A DNA stretch of 64,000 nt from G963664835 sp963664835 (GCA_963664835.2 CAXXUG010000012.1:149361-213360), one strand, 5' to 3'. Counted from the first letter of the stretch, positions 1 to 9,528 are shown. Translations and numbers: made by a program. The notes: a model not told the origin generated them from the letters alone.

Positions 1-1244
1 GTGCTGGTCTCCATCGAGCCTGCTAGATCCAAGATGCGGTCGATTAATGCCTCGGTTGACAGCTCATCGCCTTCGGATCTTAGGCCGGCGACAATGTCTT
101 GAATTCCAGGCTTGGTCACGTCACTCATTTCGTTTACTGCGAAATTCACCCGTTCATTGAGTGTTCCGCCGTCAATCCACTCCTTGCCCGTGTGCCACCC
201 CTCAACGGTAGGCGGATTCATTATCTCCTGTCCCATGGCTCTAGAAGCTGCGATCAACTCGAGTAGTCGGTGGTCTGGGAACTTGTACGTTCCACTTAAC
301 TTGATAGTCCCCACGATCAACTCCGTAGGGGACTTGACCCGCTTGAGTTTCGCTTCCTTGAAGAAGTCGGAATTGAACAGCTCTCTTAACATCGAGCGAA
401 TGTTGCCACCACTGTCAAAGTACGCGTTCTCCAGAGTCTCAATGGCACGAGGATCCTGGGGAGGCACTTGATTCCAGGAAGGCACCTGGGGCTCGTCGGC
501 GACAAAAAAGTTGTAGAGGTGCCTCGAAATGAATCGGGCGGTGGCAGGCTGCTTCACTATAATCTCGATGATGTCTTCGCCGTTGAATCGGCCAGTTTCG
601 CCGAGGAACGTCTTGACGCTATTGTCGTGGTCCTCTTCGCGAAACAGAAATTCGGCGTCATAGTCACCGTGGGGATAGAGAGGAATGGGTTGAGTAAAAG
701 TCCAGCCAGTAAACGCCCTTGCCGCCATCTTGATGTCTTGTTCGGTGTAATTGCCCACGCCCATCGAGAATAGTTCGAGCAGTTCGCGACCGTAGTTCTC
801 ATTCGGCTCGTCCTTATGGTTCTCGTTGTTGTCGAGCCAGAAGATCATCGCCGGATCTCTCGAGAGCTGAATGAGGATTTCTCGGAAATCGGAGAATCCA
901 ACCCGTCTGAACATTTCGATTTGGTTGGGGATCGACCAGATGTGCTCGGACTTGTACCAGGCCGTGGCGAAAACATGGTGCCAAAATAGCGCCAACTTTT
1001 CCTCAAGCGGACGGCGGCTGTTGATCATCCGGAAGAGCCAATTTGGCTGCTGAGCGTTGAACTCCCCGTCCCAATAGCGCTCTATAACGTCACGTTCGAT
1101 ATCCGGCGCGCGTTCGGGATGAATGAGGTCTTCAACGACTTGCTCGTAGCCCTTGGCGGCAAGCTCTTCCAACTCGGCATAGGTTGCACCGAACCCCGCG
1201 CGGCGCATCAGGTGTGCGATGGAGGCAAGTCGCGATTCTGACAT
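1..1244 (-). CDS. DUF1800 family protein, 5' part (runs off the left edge)
   Basis: The complement of 1244-1 is open for 414 codons without a stop, and the rest of the gene lies outside the window. It begins MSESRLASIAHLMRRAGFGA, preceded by an AGGGG Shine-Dalgarno-like stretch about 8 bases upstream. Residues 80-100 contain EEKLALFWHHVFATAWYKSE and residues 148-163 read NENYGRELLELFSMGV, followed by GNYTEQDIKMAARAFTGW. These are the hallmark blocks of DUF1800 proteins. Members are often encoded beside a DUF1501 gene and have no established biochemical role, so the next gene to the left could be checked for DUF1501. No signal peptide is visible at this start. Family assignment is firm; function is unknown. 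Confidence 0.9.
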   Translation of the reverse strand, partial: MSESRLASIAHLMRRAGFGATYAELEELAAKGYEQVVEDLIHPERAPDIERDVIERYWDGEFNAQQPNWLFRMINSRRPLEEKLALFWHHVFATAWYKSEHIWSIPNQIEMFRRVGFSDFREILIQLSRDPAMIFWLDNNENHKDEPNENYGRELLELFSMGVGNYTEQDIKMAARAFTGWTFTQPIPLYPHGDYDAEFLFREEDHDNSVKTFLGETGRFNGEDIIEIIVKQPATARFISRHLYNFFVADEPQVPSWNQVPPQDPRAIETLENAYFDSGGNIRSMLRELFNSDFFKEAKLKRVKSPTELIVGTIKLSGTYKFPDHRLLELIAASRAMGQEIMNPPTVEGWHTGKEWIDGGTLNERVNFAVNEMSDVTKPGIQDIVAGLRSEGDELSTEALIDRILDLAGSMETS

Positions 1245-1419
1245 TTGCCATTTACCCCTAGACAGGGCGATTCTCGACCTGGACGACGTTTAAGTCAATT
1301 ATAGCCATTATTCCCTGCAACAAAGTGCGGCCGCATCCGCGGCAGGGCCTTTTAGTTTTCATATTGGATCGATTCCAAGCAGTTGTAGCGAGATGCCAAT
1401 CGCTCTTGCCATCAGCCGC

Positions 1420-1745
1420 CGGCAGTTTGTTTTGTAAAAAAGTAGTATTTTCCGCACGGGCTTGGCGTGACCGCTGCCGCCGGCAGTTTGTTTTGCAAAA
1501 AGTAGTATTTTCTGCACGGGCTCGACTTGACCGCTGGCACCGGCAGTTTGTTTTGCAAAAAGTAGTGTTTTCCGTACGGGCTTGGCGTGACCATTGGCCG
1601 CCGGCAGTTTGTTTTGCAAAAAGTAGTATTTTCTGCACGGGCTCGACTTGACCGCTGGCACCGGCAGTTTGTTTTGCAAAAAGTAGTGTTTTCCGTACGG
1701 GCTTGGCGTGATGACTGGCCGCCGGGCGCTTGTTTTGCAATTCTT
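1420..1745. repeat. Tandem array of ~61-bp units carrying TTTGTTTTGCAA
   Basis: Five consecutive units, plus the start of a sixth, each begin with GCCGGCAGTTTGTTTTGCAA (first unit slightly altered). Each continues with AAAGTAGT, a TTTTC(C/T)G(C/T)ACGGGCT run and a variable (T/C)G(G/A)C-rich tail. Two unit types alternate: one carries GCACGGGCTCGACTTGACC, the other GTACGGGCTTGGCGTGACC. Units 2-3 and 4-5 are therefore near-copies of each other, which indicates duplication of a two-unit block. The sixth unit degenerates just before the IS66 insertion. Open frames across the array are periodic artefacts and are not annotated as genes. Confidence 0.9.
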
Positions 1746-1757
1746 CATTTCTCGTAG

Positions 1758-1765
1758 ATGTGCTC
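1758..1765. repeat. Left 8-bp target-site duplication of IS66 copy 1
   Basis: ATGTGCTC immediately precedes the left inverted repeat and is repeated exactly at 3269-3276 after the right inverted repeat. Confidence 0.93.
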
Positions 1766-3268
1766 GTAACTGTTCAGATTTGAGGGGAAAGTAGGAGTTT
1801 CTGAACTTCAAGGAAGGGATTGAGTCCCCGGACCCTCCAAGTGTCCATCAGAGTAGCACGGCGCATGGCATCTATCGATCCCTGCCTGGATCGTGTGCCT
1901 CCCCATACCTTCCTCGCGATCACGAGCGGGCGTAGTGAACGTTCTGCCTCGTTGTTGGTAGGTGGAACCTGCCGGTTAACCACGAATGTAAAGAGTTCGT
2001 GTACATATCTGAGAATGCGTTCGCAGAGGGCACGCTGAGGTTCGCCGTAGGTCCGCTCCTGGCCGATCGCCCGTAGGGGGACCGATCGCCGTCCGGGGGA
2101 CGCATCCGAGTCGATGAACGGTTGGCAGATTCTAGTTGCGATTTTCTCCAATCTTTTGCGGGTAGCATGACGCTCAGCCGCATTTCGAGTCGGACTAGCT
2201 CTAGCCGCGCGGTAAAGACGATTCAGACTGTGTGCCCAGCGTGCCAATGAGCGGTTCTTGGGATACCGACCCACCAATTCTCGGACGTCGCGTAGCAGAT
2301 GTGCCCAACAACGTTGATGCTCTCCCAACAAGTGGTCATAGGCTTTATAGAAGTCACTTACAACTATCCCGTTGAAGCTCTCCCCCAGCATTGAGTCTAT
2401 CTGCTCATTGTTGCGCCGACCGATCTCAAAGTAACGGGTATTCGGCGTTGCTAGTACCCAAACGTAGCGGTTCTGCCCATCTTCCCGCCAGCCGGTCTCG
2501 TCTGCGTGCACCACGGCACTTTCTCGCGTCTGCTGGCGGATCGCCTCGACCGCAGCTGCACCCCTGGTCGCTACCGAATGCAGTGCGTACTCGATTGCTC
2601 CCACGCTGATCCGCAGGCCAAATAGACATTGCAAGTGTTCCTGAATTCGACGCACTGGCAACCGTCCCACTTCGTGCAGAGTAGTAATCATCCCAAGCAG
2701 CTTCGGGCCAAATCTATGTCTCCCTACTATTCCATCCTTGACCCCCAGCTTCGGCACGCATCGCTTAGTGCAAAGTGGACACACCCTCTCTACCACTACG
2801 TGCTCTGTCACTTCAGCCGGCATCAACACGATTTCGATCACCTCGCGCCGCCGCTTCACCGTTCCACCCTGCAGAACACATTCGCACTCAGGACATCGCT
2901 CAACGGCATGCACCATCTGCTTGCTGGGGGTACTCTTCTTACGCGCGTATCCTTCGGCGCGTTTCTTGCGGGGACGTTTATGCTCTTTTCGCTCCGGACT
3001 ATTGGGCTTGATCCATGGTGGAGGCTTTGGCCCTGATCGATCATTCCGAGCTAGCTCTAGATCGACCTCCAACTGCTCTACTCGCTCTCGCAGCCGGTCG
3101 ATTTCAGCCGATTGTTGCTCGATGATATGCATCAACTCGGAGCGGGAAGGGTATCTTTTGTTCACGAGTCAACCATATCCCTCCGCATCACACTATGATG
3201 TTAGAGCAGCGTTATTACTACACTCTTATCCAACCACGAAATTCGCCCACCCAAATCTGAACAGTTAC
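1766..3268 (-). mobile_element. IS66-family insertion sequence, intact copy 1
   Basis: A 1,503-bp element bounded by terminal inverted repeats GTAACTGTTCAGATTT (1766-1781) and its complement (3253-3268). It is flanked by a perfect 8-bp direct repeat ATGTGCTC (1758-1765 and 3269-3276), the target-duplication length typical of IS66. It carries a single transposase gene and no tnpA/tnpB accessory genes, as in the ISBst12-type subgroup. The same-length copy at 15184-16686 is in inverted orientation. I see one base difference between them (3199 versus 15253), so the copies are recent. Confidence 0.95.
1774..3165 (-). CDS. IS66 family transposase (copy 1)
   Basis: A 463-residue DDE transposase. 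It has an N-terminal helical, leucine-zipper-like segment (about residues 10-40), a basic linker, a zinc-finger segment with CPEC (91-94) and CPLC (129-132), and a catalytic core. The core shows HADETGW (Asp222), VVSDFYKAYDH (Asp271) and NNEAERSLRP (Glu408), which match the IS66 catalytic triad. The start is GTG, with GGAGGG lying rather far upstream. The C-terminus ends only a few bases inside the right terminal repeat. The predicted protein is identical to that of the copy at 15287-16678. Confidence 0.95.
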   Translation of the reverse strand: MNKRYPSRSELMHIIEQQSAEIDRLRERVEQLEVDLELARNDRSGPKPPPWIKPNSPERKEHKRPRKKRAEGYARKKSTPSKQMVHAVERCPECECVLQGGTVKRRREVIEIVLMPAEVTEHVVVERVCPLCTKRCVPKLGVKDGIVGRHRFGPKLLGMITTLHEVGRLPVRRIQEHLQCLFGLRISVGAIEYALHSVATRGAAAVEAIRQQTRESAVVHADETGWREDGQNRYVWVLATPNTRYFEIGRRNNEQIDSMLGESFNGIVVSDFYKAYDHLLGEHQRCWAHLLRDVRELVGRYPKNRSLARWAHSLNRLYRAARASPTRNAAERHATRKRLEKIATRICQPFIDSDASPGRRSVPLRAIGQERTYGEPQRALCERILRYVHELFTFVVNRQVPPTNNEAERSLRPLVIARKVWGGTRSRQGSIDAMRRATLMDTWRVRGLNPFLEVQKLLLSPQI

Positions 3269-3299
3269 ATGTGCTCTGGTCGATTCGCATTCTGCGGAA

Positions 3300-4077
3300 C
3301 ATGTGTACTATGATTATAGCCCTTCACCGACGGTAGCTCAAGGTGAGTATTGTTGAGGAGGACGCCTTGGCGCAGCTTGGGGAAACGGAACGCGAAAACT
3401 GATTTGCCTCCTCTGGATTCCGGACTTCGCCGGAGTGATCATTCTGGATGGTGGGGGCCGTCATCCCGGATCGAAGTCCAGGACATGCTTTCGTACCAAT
3501 CGCCCATGCCGGTTGCCACCGGCACACCAAGGTATGAAAAGCCAGAGTTGCGGGCTGTTACAGCGAATTGGCACGGCGGATTCTGCCACTCCCCACCCCG
3601 ACCCCAGCGGGGGACAAGCCCCTCGCCTCGCGTAGTCTTCGACCGCTCTACATTTTTTGGTTCGGCCATCGACCATTGGCCTGCGATTCGGCACATTTCG
3701 CCGGTGAAGAGCCGGCATTACGGTTTATTGGATGCACATTCTCGTACAAATGGCGACATGCGGTTCGGGGACTATCGAAATGGCCTTGGCGGGTTGATTG
3801 TTTCGACCGACTGCTAATCGGCATAGGAAAACACTCTAGAGTTCCTAAACATTAAAGAACAAAAAAGCCCTGGTACTCCACCTAGGGCGGTGGGTTTGCT
3901 TATAGTTTGCATCCGCCTTGAAAATTAAAAGGCCCTGGTATCCGCGGATGGCGTGACGGTCTAGAAGGATTTGAACTCCACTTCTGCGGTTCTCAGACTG
4001 CCCCGTGCCCGCGGGATGGCGTAACGGTACTAATTCCTAACATTTGAAGACTTCCAAGCCGGCAATCCACCTCACAA
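3300..4077. other. Gene-free stretch with intergenic repeat modules
   Basis: No credible gene lies between the IS and the ThDP-enzyme stop codon. The first part holds a dRS3-like inverted repeat (3413-3440) and one full mosaic repeat (3490-3656). The part from 3838 to 4060 holds two loosely similar lines starting AAAAGCCCTGGTA and AAAAGGCCCTGGTA, followed by variants of GCGGATGGCGTGACGGT. I do not recognise these last elements. Confidence 0.6.
3490..3656 (+). repeat. Mosaic intergenic repeat, copy 1
   Basis: Contains, in order: CGTACCAATCGC; a GCCGG-TTGCCA-CCGGC hairpin followed by ACACCAAGGTATGAAAA; a GCGGATTCTGCCA segment; and AGCGGGGGACAAGCCCC running into CTACATT. The same modules recur in the same order near 10.9, 11.2, 36.6, 36.8, 43.9, 47.9 and 48.1 kb. 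Confidence 0.85.
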
Positions 4078-5766
4078 CTAACTTGGCTTGAAGTCGCCGG
4101 CCGCGGTCCCCAGCATACTCTCGCTTCCCCTCCAGGACCAGTCGGTCTCTTGGGCGGTTACAAACTCCAGCAGCGCCGGCTCACCTTGTTCATCGGTTAC
4201 GCGCAGCGCCCGTTTGATGGCACCACCGATTTCAGCGGGGTCTTCTATTCGCTCCGAATACCCGCCCAATGCCCGTGCGATTTCAGAGTAGTTTCCGCCC
4301 AACTCGGCGATACGATAATTGGCGTCCGCTGTGGGCATTGACCTGCCCTCCGACGCCATTCCGGAATTGTTCAAAACGATGGTGATAATTGGAATCCGGT
4401 TTCGTACGGCTGTCTCGAAGTCGAGGCCCGCCATTCCGAACGCGGCATCGCCCATGAAATTGACGCACAGCTTGTCCGGTCGTGCGAGCTTGGCTCCCAT
4501 AATTAGACCGAGGCCGGTACCGAGGCCGTGTGACTTGCCCCAACCAATGTAGCTCCGCGGTCCTCCCGCACGGTAGAAGGGCATCATTTGCATTCTTGGA
4601 TTTCCAGAGTCGTGTGTGACTATGGCCTCGTTAGGGTCTACCGTTTGCATGAACTCCCAAATTACGCGATACGGGTTGATGGGACGTTCCCGGCTGGTGA
4701 GCTTGCCCATCCAGTCGGCAAGCCATCTGCGATCTACAGAAGCGATTTCTTCGATTACCGCTGGGTTTCTGCGCCCGTCTTTACCGACGATGTCGCGGCA
4801 GGCGTCGATCAATTGCCGCAATACGAGCTTTGCGTCACCAATGATCGGGTACTCGACTTGATAGTCTTTGTTGACGTCGGATGGATCGTTGCTGGCATGA
4901 ATCAGCGGCTTTCCACTGGGAATGGGGACAGACATTCCATGCTTGGTGAAGCTGCAACCTATGCCCAGGACCAAGTCCGAGCGTTGCAAAAAGTGGTGGA
5001 GCTTTCGAGGAATGCTTTGCTCGGTACCACTGCCCAGAGAGAGGGGATGATTCTCAGGGAAAGCGCTCTTTCCCACGACCGTCGTCATCACCGGGAGGCT
5101 CAACAACTCGGCTAATTCGGTGAGTTCATCTGAGGCGTTGGCATACAGGACGCCTTGTCCGGCGTGCACAATGGGACGCCTAGAATCACATAGAGCGCGG
5201 GCCGCTGCATCGATGTCAGCCGGGTCGCCTTGGGAGTTCGCGCGCTTGATCGAGAGATCTGCCAGGATAGTTGGCTGGACTTGGTCCTTGAGAATATCTA
5301 CCGGGATTTCCACCATCACGGGGCCGGGGCGGCCCTGGCGTAAAGCCGCAATTGCCCTGCGCATCACCTCGCCAATGCGCGCCGAGCTATTGATCCGCTC
5401 TACTCTCTTGGTCACGGAAGCAAAACTGGCTACGGAGCTGAAAAGAGGGGCAACTCCTTCTCGGTCTTCGGAGTTTCCAAGTGGGAAAAGCAGCATTGGC
5501 ACCGAGTCTGAAAAGGCGGTTGCCACCCCTGAGTAAGCATTCTCGGCGCCTGGACCGTACTGCATTGCGAATACGCCCGGCGGTTCGCCATTGGTTACAC
5601 GGGAGTATCCATCCGCAATTCCAACTCCAATGCGTTCTTGGCGACAAACAATCGGTCTAATCCCCGCCTTGGCGGCGGTCTCGATCATATTGGTAGTAGG
5701 GAAGCAACTCAGGTACTCAATACCTTGTTGCCTCAAGAAATTGACTATTAGTTCTAAGGGGGTCAT
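4078..5766 (-). CDS. Thiamine-diphosphate-dependent enzyme, acetolactate synthase-like
   Basis: 562 residues with the three-domain layout of ThDP enzymes of the acetolactate synthase/benzoylformate decarboxylase superfamily. The N-terminal pyrimidine-binding domain holds the cofactor-activating Glu44 in CRQERIGVGIADGYSR. A central FAD/DHS-like domain follows. The C-terminal pyrophosphate domain carries the metal-binding motif from GDAAFGMAGLDFE (Gly439-Asp440) to LNN (466-467). No regulatory subunit lies nearby, so branched-chain amino acid synthesis is unlikely to be its job. A carboligase or decarboxylase in sugar or organic-acid breakdown fits the oxidoreductase and transporter context. 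The substrate cannot be read from sequence. It is the last gene of the leftward carbohydrate block, about 80 bases after the oxidoreductase. Confidence 0.88.
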   Translation of the reverse strand: MTPLELIVNFLRQQGIEYLSCFPTTNMIETAAKAGIRPIVCRQERIGVGIADGYSRVTNGEPPGVFAMQYGPGAENAYSGVATAFSDSVPMLLFPLGNSEDREGVAPLFSSVASFASVTKRVERINSSARIGEVMRRAIAALRQGRPGPVMVEIPVDILKDQVQPTILADLSIKRANSQGDPADIDAAARALCDSRRPIVHAGQGVLYANASDELTELAELLSLPVMTTVVGKSAFPENHPLSLGSGTEQSIPRKLHHFLQRSDLVLGIGCSFTKHGMSVPIPSGKPLIHASNDPSDVNKDYQVEYPIIGDAKLVLRQLIDACRDIVGKDGRRNPAVIEEIASVDRRWLADWMGKLTSRERPINPYRVIWEFMQTVDPNEAIVTHDSGNPRMQMMPFYRAGGPRSYIGWGKSHGLGTGLGLIMGAKLARPDKLCVNFMGDAAFGMAGLDFETAVRNRIPIITIVLNNSGMASEGRSMPTADANYRIAELGGNYSEIARALGGYSERIEDPAEIGGAIKRALRVTDEQGEPALLEFVTAQETDWSWRGSESMLGTAAGDFKPS

Positions 5767-5844
5767 AGTTCACCTTTCTTCGTGAAACCACTCTTCAAAA
5801 TCCGGCGCGCTGTTCGCTCTAGCATCGAGAAAAGCGTGCCGGTT

Positions 5845-6861
5845 CTATGTGTCCTCGACAATAGGCACTGAAACGTGCCGGCCGGTCCGTCCCGATTCGA
5901 TGAGCGCTTCGAGGACCGCCATGTTCTTGATTGCGTCGTCCGCCGGGGTCAAAGGCGCCGTGCCCTCGCGCACGTTTTCAACAAAGCTTTCTGCCTGCAG
6001 TGTATATGCGTTCACCGAAGGGAACTTGCGCTCGGAAGCCTCGCCATCAATCATCAAGCGAACAGTCGTACTTTTGTGATCTGAGGTCATGAATGACTCG
6101 ACTGAAGCAGAACCACGATCTCCGTAGACTTCGTAGCTGACGCTACGGGCGTGCCTGTAGCCGCTGCTTGCAAATCCGAATTGACCGTCCCCGAATTGGA
6201 GAATGCCGTAGAACGCCACATCCACGTTGTAGCGATAATCGTATTCGAACATCGCACTAACAACACTCGGTTCGCGTTGGTATAGCCACCGGCACAGGTT
6301 TACCGGATAGCAGCCGCCGTCAAGCAGCGTGCCGCCGGCAAGTTCAGACGAGAACCTAATGTTAGATTCAGGATTGGTCGCCTTTCCTTGAAGATAACCC
6401 CGTATGATCTTTGGTTCGCCCAACGATCCCTCGGCGACCAAGCTCTTGACCAGTCGGTTCTGCGGGTGATGGCGGAACCAGAATGCTTCAACCAAGAGTA
6501 CATTGTTCTTTCGGGCGGCACTCACCATTTGTCGGCATTCGTCGGCGGTTACGCCCAACGGTTTCTCGCAGAGTATGTGCTTACCGGCTTCGGCGGCCCT
6601 GGTGACCCACTTGAGATGCATGCTGTTTGGCAAAGGGATGTAGACCGCGTCGAGATCGGGGTCAGCCAGCAGGTGCTCGTACGACCCATAGTATCGCTCG
6701 ATTTCTAGCGATCTGGCAGCATTAGCGGCATTCTCCAGGCTTCGGCTCGCGATCGCGGCCACGTGGCCGGATCGCGATTGCTGGGTGGCAGGTATTACTT
6801 GCCGGACCGCAATGTCTGCCGTGCCCAAGACGCCCCACCTTAATTTGTGTCTGCTAGCCAT
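5845..6861 (-). CDS. Gfo/Idh/MocA family NAD(P)-dependent oxidoreductase
   Basis: 338 residues. An N-terminal Rossmann fold begins WGVLGTADIA, a variant of the glycine-rich loop. The family's catalytic EKP motif sits at residues 99-101 (HILCEKPLG). The C-terminal alpha/beta domain includes the SELAGGTLLDGGCYPVNL segment, which shapes the active site. Such enzymes oxidise or reduce sugars, cyclitols and sugar derivatives. The FWFRHHP segment after the Rossmann fold resembles xylose dehydrogenase or glucose-fructose oxidoreductase relatives, but this does not fix the substrate. It is transcribed with the ThDP enzyme downstream and follows the MalG-like permease genes after a 240-base gap. It probably acts on the imported sugar or a product of it. 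Confidence 0.9.
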   Translation of the reverse strand: MASRHKLRWGVLGTADIAVRQVIPATQQSRSGHVAAIASRSLENAANAARSLEIERYYGSYEHLLADPDLDAVYIPLPNSMHLKWVTRAAEAGKHILCEKPLGVTADECRQMVSAARKNNVLLVEAFWFRHHPQNRLVKSLVAEGSLGEPKIIRGYLQGKATNPESNIRFSSELAGGTLLDGGCYPVNLCRWLYQREPSVVSAMFEYDYRYNVDVAFYGILQFGDGQFGFASSGYRHARSVSYEVYGDRGSASVESFMTSDHKSTTVRLMIDGEASERKFPSVNAYTLQAESFVENVREGTAPLTPADDAIKNMAVLEALIESGRTGRHVSVPIVEDT

Positions 6862-7099
6862 TCAGCCGCTCCATGTAGGACGTTAGAGCTCCGTTCGCGT
6901 TAACGAATGTCGCCCTACGCGAGCTTGCCGCGTTGCGTCTCAAGTGGCGGTTTGCCAGATCCAACGCTGTCGCCGGCCGCGCCGGTAGGACGCAGTCATT
7001 CGTAGCGGGTTACTCTTACCAAAGTGCGACTAGAATCGCGGGGAGGGTTGCGCTCGGATCGGATTACGAGGATTGGGAAACTCTCCGCACCAGTGATCG

Positions 7100-7999
7100 T
7101 CACATGCCCTTTACGCCGCCGGAGGTGAGGCCGGCGATGAACTGTCTCTGCGCGAACAGGAATGCCAGGAGCAGGGGTAGGATCGAGATCGTGGAGACGA
7201 CCATCGCCAGATGCCACTGGGGGCCTTCCATGGCTTCGGCAGCGCCCCCGCTTATGAGCCAGGTAAGGCCCAAAGGAATCGTCAAGACGTCCTTGCCGTT
7301 AGCTGCAATCACGGGCCAGAAGTAGCTGTTCCAAGTAGCCAGGAACAGGATGATGGCAATCGCACCCAGCGCAGGCAAAGAAAGTGGCACCATTACGCTT
7401 CGGTAGATCCACCAGCCGGAGGCCCCATCAACCTTCGCGGCATCGATGAACTCGTCAGGAACGGAAACCATGTACTGCCGGAGCATGAATATGCCGAACG
7501 CGCTTGCGGCAAACGGGACAATCAAAGCCTGATACGTGTCCAGCCAACCCAGCTTGAGCATAATGAAGTACAGGGGCACGTAGATTGCCTCGAACGGAAC
7601 CATTATGGTCGCGATAACCAACCAGAATACGAGCGTGCGTCCAGGAAACTGGTACTTGGCCAACGCAAACGCGCCCAACGAGCACAGGAAGAGGCTCAAG
7701 GGCAACCGAATGCCGACCACAATCACGCTATTTAGGAGCCAGCGCGCAAAGCTCGTATCGGCAAAAAGGCCCGGCCAGTTTTGGAATTGCCATGTCGGGG
7801 GAAGTATGGTCGGAGGCAGCGAGAAGATCTCTTTGTTGGTCTTTAGGGTGGCGCCGAGCATAAAGATAAACGGATAGATGGTGAACAACAAACCCAATAC
7901 GATCACTACAGTAATCACTACCAGGCCGGCCCAGCGGGCGAGCGTTCCAATACTAAAGGGCCGGACTACCCCTTGAGCGGCTGGCGATGCTTGAGCCAT
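7100..7999 (-). CDS. Carbohydrate ABC transporter permease, MalG-like (paralogue C)
   Basis: 299 residues with about six membrane helices. The cytoplasmic EAA loop reads EFIDAAKVDGASGWWIYRSV followed by VPLSLP, the contact site for the ATPase subunit in the MalG/UgpE family. It is closely related to the adjacent paralogue ending at 8019 and to the one at 11598-12491, sharing the opening MAQASPAAQ with the former and the C-terminal FIAGLTSGGVKGM-type ending with both. The C-terminal third differs most, which may reflect a different partner or substrate. It lies 20 bases downstream of paralogue B in the same direction and so is probably co-transcribed. No MalF partner or ATPase gene is adjacent. 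Confidence 0.92.
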   Translation of the reverse strand: MAQASPAAQGVVRPFSIGTLARWAGLVVITVVIVLGLLFTIYPFIFMLGATLKTNKEIFSLPPTILPPTWQFQNWPGLFADTSFARWLLNSVIVVGIRLPLSLFLCSLGAFALAKYQFPGRTLVFWLVIATIMVPFEAIYVPLYFIMLKLGWLDTYQALIVPFAASAFGIFMLRQYMVSVPDEFIDAAKVDGASGWWIYRSVMVPLSLPALGAIAIILFLATWNSYFWPVIAANGKDVLTIPLGLTWLISGGAAEAMEGPQWHLAMVVSTISILPLLLAFLFAQRQFIAGLTSGGVKGM

Positions 8000-8018
8000 C
8001 TTTCACTCTCCGTTCTGG

Positions 8019-8915
8019 TCAGACGCCTTTGACACCCCCTTGAGTGAGGCCGGCGATGAACTGTTTCTGAGCCAACAGGAACATCAACATCAACGGCATT
8101 ATAGACAATGATGCTGCGGCCATCGCCTTATCCCACGACAGCCCGAGGTCGGTGCGCACCGACACATCTATCAAATAGACGAGGCCGAGCGGGATGGTCA
8201 AGACTTCGATGGCGTTGGCTACTATCAAAGGCCAGAAATAGTTGTTCCAAGTTGCCAGGAACAAGACTATCGCGATTGCGCCAAGGGCCGGCAAAGATAG
8301 TGGAACTATGATGCTCCGGTAGATCCACCAACCGGTGGCCCCGTCCACCTTTGCGGCATCGATGAACTCATCTGGGATAGAAACGATGTATTGGCGCATC
8401 ATGAAAATGCCAAAGGCGCTGGCGGCGAACGGCACGATCAGTGCGGCGAATGTATCCAGCCAGCCAAGCCTGAGCATGATGAAGTACAGCGGAATATAGA
8501 TGGCCTCAAACGGCACCATGATCGTCGCGATGACCAACCAGAATACTAGCGTACGTCCAGGGAACTGGTACTTTGCGAGGGCAAATCCACCGAGGGAGCA
8601 GAGAAACAGGCTGATTGGCACACGGATCAACACTACGATCAGACTGTTGCGAAACCACATGACGAACGCCGTGTCGGTGAACAGGCTTACCCAATTCCGA
8701 AACTGCCAAGTCGGGGGAATCAGAGTGGGAGGTGCAGAGAAGATTTCCGCGTTGGTCTTGAGGGAACTGGAGAGCATGAACAGAAAGGGATAGATGGTGA
8801 AGACCAATCCAATCGCGAAAAAAGCGATAATTAGCCCCCGGCCTGCCCAGAAGCTGAGGGTGCCCAAGGCCAACGATGCGCGGCTGTCCTGAGCCGCAGG
8901 CGATGCTTGAGCCAT
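8019..8915 (-). CDS. Carbohydrate ABC transporter permease, MalG-like (paralogue B)
   Basis: 298 residues with the same fold and EAA loop (EFIDAAKVDGATGWWIYRS) as its neighbours. The segment FPGRTLVFWLVIATIMVPFE is shared almost word for word with both paralogues. The C-terminus reads FIAGLTQGGVKGV. It starts ATG about 600 bases downstream of the phytanoyl-CoA dioxygenase-like gene, separated by a repeat-bearing gap that could hold a promoter. It has no MalF partner beside it, so it may share the single MalF-like permease at 12523-13521. Tandem duplication of the permease is the simplest explanation of the A/B/C set. Confidence 0.92.
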   Translation of the reverse strand: MAQASPAAQDSRASLALGTLSFWAGRGLIIAFFAIGLVFTIYPFLFMLSSSLKTNAEIFSAPPTLIPPTWQFRNWVSLFTDTAFVMWFRNSLIVVLIRVPISLFLCSLGGFALAKYQFPGRTLVFWLVIATIMVPFEAIYIPLYFIMLRLGWLDTFAALIVPFAASAFGIFMMRQYIVSIPDEFIDAAKVDGATGWWIYRSIIVPLSLPALGAIAIVLFLATWNNYFWPLIVANAIEVLTIPLGLVYLIDVSVRTDLGLSWDKAMAAASLSIMPLMLMFLLAQKQFIAGLTQGGVKGV

Positions 8916-9528
8916 TCTACGATCTCCTAGCAGGCAAAGACCGAGGCGGATAACCGGTGAAGAGACGGCGTACTCGTTCTGTCTGAAGGATCGATCTCGG
9001 TACCGGCATTCCTGGACCTGCTACCTAGCCTCTTCCACGGTGGATAGTGTAGCAGACGCAAATTGCTGGTTGGTCGTACCAAGGGAGTCGCTTCAAATCC
9101 CGACCAAGTAGCATCGACGCGCGCCGGGGCCATCGTGCAGTCCATTGGACCACAAACGGTTGATGGCAGACGCCGGGTCGGGCATTTGTTTTGCAATTTC
9201 TACCTTTTTTCGCGGCCTCCCTGCGGTCGCATTGAGATCGACCTGCGTTTGTTTTGCAATTTTCACCTTTATTTTGCGAGCCTCTGCGGGCGAACCGAGA
9301 TTTGCAGGCACTATTCTTTTGCAATTCCTACTCTCTGGGCTGAATACCCTTCTCATTTAGGCGCTTTTGACCTGCATTGCAGTCTGCAACCGGCCGGGTT
9401 CGCGCGAACGATGAGGCGAACGGATGTACCATGATTATACCATTGTTCGAGGTGCCTCGCGGGAGAACCACTGGGACGATCGCCTAGGGGCCGCGCTTGG
9501 AATCTAGAGATTGGCCGGTTTCTCCTTG
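8916..9528. other. Gene-free stretch with three degenerate TTTGTTTTGCAA units
   Basis: No coding signal. Motif copies at 9185-9199, 9248-9261 and 9314-9327 are spaced about 63-66 bases apart. They are followed by related GC-rich segments (GCGGCCTCCCTGCGG and GCGAGCCTCTGCGGG). This repeats, in degraded form, the array at 1420-1745. Confidence 0.7.

Noticed and set aside
1420..1745. CRISPR array
   Set aside because: The spacing is near 61 bp, but the between-motif DNA is itself repeated (two alternating types) rather than unique spacers, and there are no cas genes.
1258..1811. Overlapping open frames of 108-160 residues across the tandem array
   Set aside because: They arise because the 61-bp units lack stops in several frames; the peptides just repeat FAKQTAG or LQNKLP-type strings and have no independent coding support.
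3838..4060. tRNA or other structured RNA in the gap before the ThDP gene
   Set aside because: Some pairing is possible but no cloverleaf or known RNA motif could be built.
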